Origin: an uncultured Clostridia bacterium
Lineage (GTDB): Bacteria > Bacillota > Clostridia > TANB77 > CAG-508
Direction of reading: 5' to 3'
Assembly: GCA_947629995.1 (NCBI GenBank)
Contig: CANRFX010000046.1
Location: 1-9,298, forward strand
Length of the DNA stretch: 9,298 nucleotides
Of the stretch, positions 6,983-9,298 are shown piece after piece. The position numbers and the translations under genes were made by a program. The notes under the pieces were generated by a model. It had not been told where the DNA came from and ran no database searches. It worked only from the letters and a program-made list of their open reading frames with translations. Numbering within the stretch: the stretch's first letter is position 1; every line of letters begins with the position of its first letter.

Positions 6983-8236
6983 TTATTTTTTCCTTTTTTT
7001 TCGTTTTTTTATTTTTTTATTTGAAAGTATTAAATAAACAATTAAAATCAATACAATTCCAATAAAAATTTCAATCATATAATAGAATAAATTTGATGAC
7101 TCAACTGCATGAGAAGCTATTAATTCAGTTTTATATTCTTTTTCATCAATTTTATAAGAGACGGTACCTAAAATATCACCTTGATTAATAGGAGCTGAAA
7201 TATTATCTTTTAAATTTATAATAGACTGTACATTATCTTTAGATTCTGAATCATTAAGTAATATATTAACTTGAGTTTTTGCAAGTAAATTCAAATCTTG
7301 CGTATCTAAAGAGCCATTTTTTACTTTTATTTGTTCAACAAAATCATTTGCATTAATTATTGTCTTAAAAGAAAAGTTATTATATCCATATTCATATAAA
7401 GCTTTTGTTTCACTATATCTAGTGGGAATATTATTTATGGTTTCTCCACCTAAAACCACGCAAATTAATTCTAAGTCATCTTTTTTAGAATAAGAAACTA
7501 AACATTCACCAGCTGGGTCGGTATAACCAGTTTTGCCACAAACAAGATAAGGATAATAGTTTTTAGAATCACTAGGAACAACCAACCTATCTGTTGATTC
7601 ATAACTTCTTGCTATGTATTTATTAGTAGCAGAAATGCTACAATATGGCATACTAGCTAATCTTACAAATTCTTTATTTTTTATACAATATTCCATAATA
7701 GATGCTAAATCTGATGCTGTTGTATAATGATTATCATCATGTATACCAGAAGGATTAGTAAAATGTGTATCTGATAAACCAAGATCTTTTACTTTTTGGT
7801 TCATCATTTGTGCAAAACCTTCTATTGAGCCACCAACATATTCAGCAAGTAAGCTTGCAACATCATTTGCAGAATGAACTAATAACATTTCTAATAATTG
7901 CTCAATTGTAAATTGCTCTCCAATTTGTAACTCAACAACAGTATATCCATAAGGAATTGTTGAAGAAATATCATGATTAATAGTTACAACATCTTCTAAA
8001 TTACAATTTTCTAACGTAAGAATAGCTGTTAAAATTTTAGTAGTACTTGCAGGATACATTCTTTCAGATTCATTTTTGTGATATAAGATTCTACCAGTTT
8101 TAATATCTATCAAAATAGCGCTTTTAGCAGTCAAATCAGGTTCATTGTTTGCTGCAAAAATAAAAGATAAATTTGATAAAGAAAATATCATTAAACAAAA
8201 CAAAATAATCAATTTTTTTATATTTTTTACTTTCAT
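6983..8236 (-). CDS. D-alanyl-D-alanine carboxypeptidase (PBP5 / DacF type, peptidase S11)
   Basis: This enzyme removes the terminal D-alanine from peptidoglycan pentapeptides outside the membrane and so limits cross-linking. From the ATG at 8236 it has 417 residues. A signal peptide ends about residue 25-27 (FIFAANNE). The three active-site motifs are all present: PASTTK with Ser64 and Lys67, SAND at 122-125 in place of the more usual SGN, and KTG at 235-237. A C-terminal extension of about 120 residues follows, then a transmembrane helix at about 382-404 and a tail of Lys/Arg. So it is anchored by a true helix, whereas PBP5 uses an amphipathic one. A TTG four codons upstream (8248) is possible, but GGAG (8243-8246) overlaps it and stands 7 bases before ATG 8236, so ATG is preferred. 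It is divergent from comEA and convergent with the LCP gene; a wall-remodelling link with LCP is inferred from family roles. Confidence 0.92.
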   Translation of the reverse strand: MKVKNIKKLIILFCLMIFSLSNLSFIFAANNEPDLTAKSAILIDIKTGRILYHKNESERMYPASTTKILTAILTLENCNLEDVVTINHDISSTIPYGYTVVELQIGEQFTIEQLLEMLLVHSANDVASLLAEYVGGSIEGFAQMMNQKVKDLGLSDTHFTNPSGIHDDNHYTTASDLASIMEYCIKNKEFVRLASMPYCSISATNKYIARSYESTDRLVVPSDSKNYYPYLVCGKTGYTDPAGECLVSYSKKDDLELICVVLGGETINNIPTRYSETKALYEYGYNNFSFKTIINANDFVEQIKVKNGSLDTQDLNLLAKTQVNILLNDSESKDNVQSIINLKDNISAPINQGDILGTVSYKIDEKEYKTELIASHAVESSNLFYYMIEIFIGIVLILIVYLILSNKKIKKRKKRKK

Positions 8237-8299
8237 TTTTTTCTCCAATCTTTTATTATCATATCTTATTTTTCAAAAAAATACAACAAGTTTATATAA

Positions 8300-8328
8300 A
8301 TTATATAGATTTATAAAATTAAATACAA
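8300..8328 (-). promoter_or_regulatory. Promoter for the D-Ala-D-Ala carboxypeptidase gene
   Basis: Read on the minus strand, TTGTAT (8328-8323) and TATAAT (8305-8300) are separated by 17 bases. Transcription would start near 8293 and leave a leader of about 57 bases before the ATG at 8236. The -10 is perfect; the -35 matches at 4 of 6 positions. Confidence 0.5.
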
Positions 8329-8384
8329 AGTATATTGATAAAAAATCAAATAGTTATAAAAAAATTTAATAAAGGAGGTTTTAT

Positions 8385-9114
8385 ATGTATAATTTAGATA
8401 AAAAACAGAGAATAATATTAGGAGTAATAGCAGTTATTATAATATGTTTTATATGCTATTATTTATATGCAAAAGATAAAGAAAAAAATGCAGAATTTGA
8501 AAACAATTTAGAAATAGAAAATAATAGTAAAGATAACGAAAATACTAAAGAAATGTTAGAAGATGAGCACATTTTAGTGCATATTTCTGGCGCTGTAAAT
8601 AAAGAAGGGGTGGTAGAGTTAAAAATGGATAGTAGAATTTCTGATGCTATTGAAATGGCTCGGAGGGTTAAAGAAAGATGCTAGTATTGATGACATTAAT
8701 TTAGCATATAAATTAGAAGATGGTATGAAAATATATATTCCTATACTTGAAGAAAAAGAAAATGAAGAACAACTACAAAATAGTACAAATAATGACAAAA
8801 ATATGAATAGTGCAAATACTATAAATAGTACAGGAAAAAAGGATTTAACAGAAAAGTATGTTACAACTTCTTCTGGAACTGGTAAAAGTAATTTGGAAAG
8901 TATAGAGAAAGGACAATCTACTAAAGTGAATATTAATACAGCAACACAAGAACAATTGGAAACTCTGCCAGGAATAGGACCATCAACGGCAAGTAAGATT
9001 ATTGGTTATAGAACTGAAAAGGGGAATTTTAATAATATAGAGGATATTAAAGAAGTAAGTGGTATTGGTGACGCTAAGTTTGAGAAAATAAAGGATTTTA
9101 TAACGGTTAAATAA
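8385..9114 (+). CDS. comEA: ComEA-type DNA-binding competence protein, with an apparent +1 frameshift
   Basis: ComEA binds incoming double-stranded DNA at the outer face of the membrane during transformation. AAAGGAGGT (8371-8379) supports the ATG at 8385. A helix spans about 10-29. An SLBB domain lies at about 62-119 (ILVHISGAVNKEGVVELK at its start), followed by a low-complexity Asn/Ser/Thr linker. A helix-hairpin-helix domain at about 179-242 carries LPGIGPS (194-200) and VSGIGDA (224-230). The zero frame reads Met-Ala-Arg(CGG)-Arg and stops at TAG 8682-8684 after 99 residues. Skipping C8661 gives Met-Ala-Gly-Gly-Leu, the usual SLBB motif (DAIxxAGGL), and joins the two halves into a 242-residue ComEA of normal layout. 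Without the shift the product has no DNA-binding domain. Independent start within the second half at 8644 has no ribosome binding site and is unlikely. No comEB or comEC follows in the window. Confidence 0.85.
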
Positions 9115-9179
9115 ATTACTGTTTTTATGATTTTTGGTATTTTTTTGATACTTTTTTCATATAATATAAGGGAAAAGAC

Positions 9180-9208
9180 TTGACATTGTTTCTTTTTAGT
9201 AGTAAAAT
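9180..9208 (+). promoter_or_regulatory. Strong sigma-A promoter for the initiator tRNA
   Basis: A perfect -35 TTGACA (9180-9185) is followed after 17 bases by TAAAAT (9203-9208). Transcription would start near 9215, about 12 bases before the tRNA. This is the best promoter in the window and shows that the tRNA half downstream is part of an expressed gene and not a stray fragment. A TATAAT at 9160-9165 could be a second -10, but I see no good -35 for it. Confidence 0.7.
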
Positions 9209-9226
9209 TATTATTAGTTTCTATAT

Positions 9227-9264
9227 CGCGGGGTGGAGCAGTTGGCAGCTCGTCGGGCTCATAA
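9227..9264 (+). tRNA. Initiator tRNA-Met (CAT), 5' half only, interrupted after the anticodon
   Basis: Bases 9227-9264 match the 5' half of a bacterial initiator tRNA: acceptor strand CGCGGGG (9227-9233) with the C1 typical of fMet, D stem GAGC/GCTC (9236-9239 and 9248-9251), D loop AGTTGGCA, anticodon 5' strand TCGGG (9253-9257) and loop CTCATAA (9258-9264) with CAT at 9260-9262. The three G before the loop are the initiator mark. The 3' anticodon strand CCCGA, the T arm and the acceptor 3' strand are absent from the remaining 34 bases, which read ACAGAGGAGCTCTAGAGAAA and on to the window end. The gene is therefore split by an insertion or intron, or the assembly is wrong here. The 3' half may lie beyond the window. 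Confidence 0.8.
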
Positions 9265-9298
9265 ACAGAGGAGCTCTAGAGAAAAGCTAAAACTCAAA

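Noticed and set aside
8237..8248. TTG at 8248 as start of the carboxypeptidase
   Set aside because: Its second codon is part of the GGAG that serves as ribosome binding site for the ATG at 8236, so the ATG start is better.
8145..8369. A 74-codon plus-strand frame over the 5' end of the carboxypeptidase gene and the divergent promoter region
   Set aside because: It is antisense to a well-supported signal peptide region, has no ribosome binding site and is low-complexity Lys/Ile/Phe/Asn sequence from AT-rich DNA.
8644..9114. Second half of comEA as an independent gene starting at 8644
   Set aside because: No ribosome binding site precedes it, it would start in the middle of an SLBB domain, and its first codons continue the upstream frame by a one-base shift.
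1..9298. CRISPR arrays, phage genes, toxin-antitoxin pairs or transposases
   Set aside because: No direct repeat-spacer pattern and no such protein families were seen; the only tandem repeat is the two-copy element at 2432-2494.

Overview
The window comes from a very AT-rich, low-GC Gram-positive bacterium, most likely an uncultured member of Clostridia. The evidence is the codon use (arginine almost always AGA, stops mostly TAA), strong AGGAG-type ribosome binding sites, and the gene content: a GldF/GldG-type ABC-2 module, YkvI, DUF5711 with CvpA, an LCP wall ligase, a PBP5-type carboxypeptidase, ComEA and an initiator tRNA. I cannot name a species from the sequence alone.

Layout, left to right. 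Bases 1-2432 hold the end of an ABC transporter operon: the C-terminus of an ATPase, a six-helix ABC-2 permease, and a GldG-family auxiliary membrane protein. After it come two tandem copies of a 31-bp GGGGACGGAG repeat and a terminator hairpin that runs directly into the start codon of a YkvI-family membrane protein (2542-3558). A promoter near 3629-3657 drives a DUF5711 membrane-anchored protein and a CvpA-family membrane protein (3679-5501). A second clear promoter drives an LCP-family wall glycopolymer ligase (5582-6910). It converges on a D-alanyl-D-alanine carboxypeptidase on the minus strand (6983-8236), and the two share a bidirectional terminator. Divergent from the carboxypeptidase is comEA (8385-9114). 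The window ends with a strong promoter and the 5' half of an initiator tRNA-Met, whose sequence leaves the tRNA consensus just after the anticodon. Most of the window is cell-envelope work: wall polymer attachment, peptidoglycan trimming and membrane proteins.

The most interesting signal is that cvpA and comEA each carry one extra base, and both have it in the same hexamer, CTCGGA. In both, the zero frame reads NCU-CGG and then stops soon after. Skipping the C of CGG gives GGA (Gly) and restores the conserved rest of the protein. These two are the only in-frame CGG codons I can find in the window, and several plain CTGGA sites read normally. This fits either +1 translational recoding at an avoided CGG codon or a repeated sequence error, and it is testable. 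The interrupted initiator tRNA is a second signal: it could be a group I intron, an integrated element, or a misassembly.
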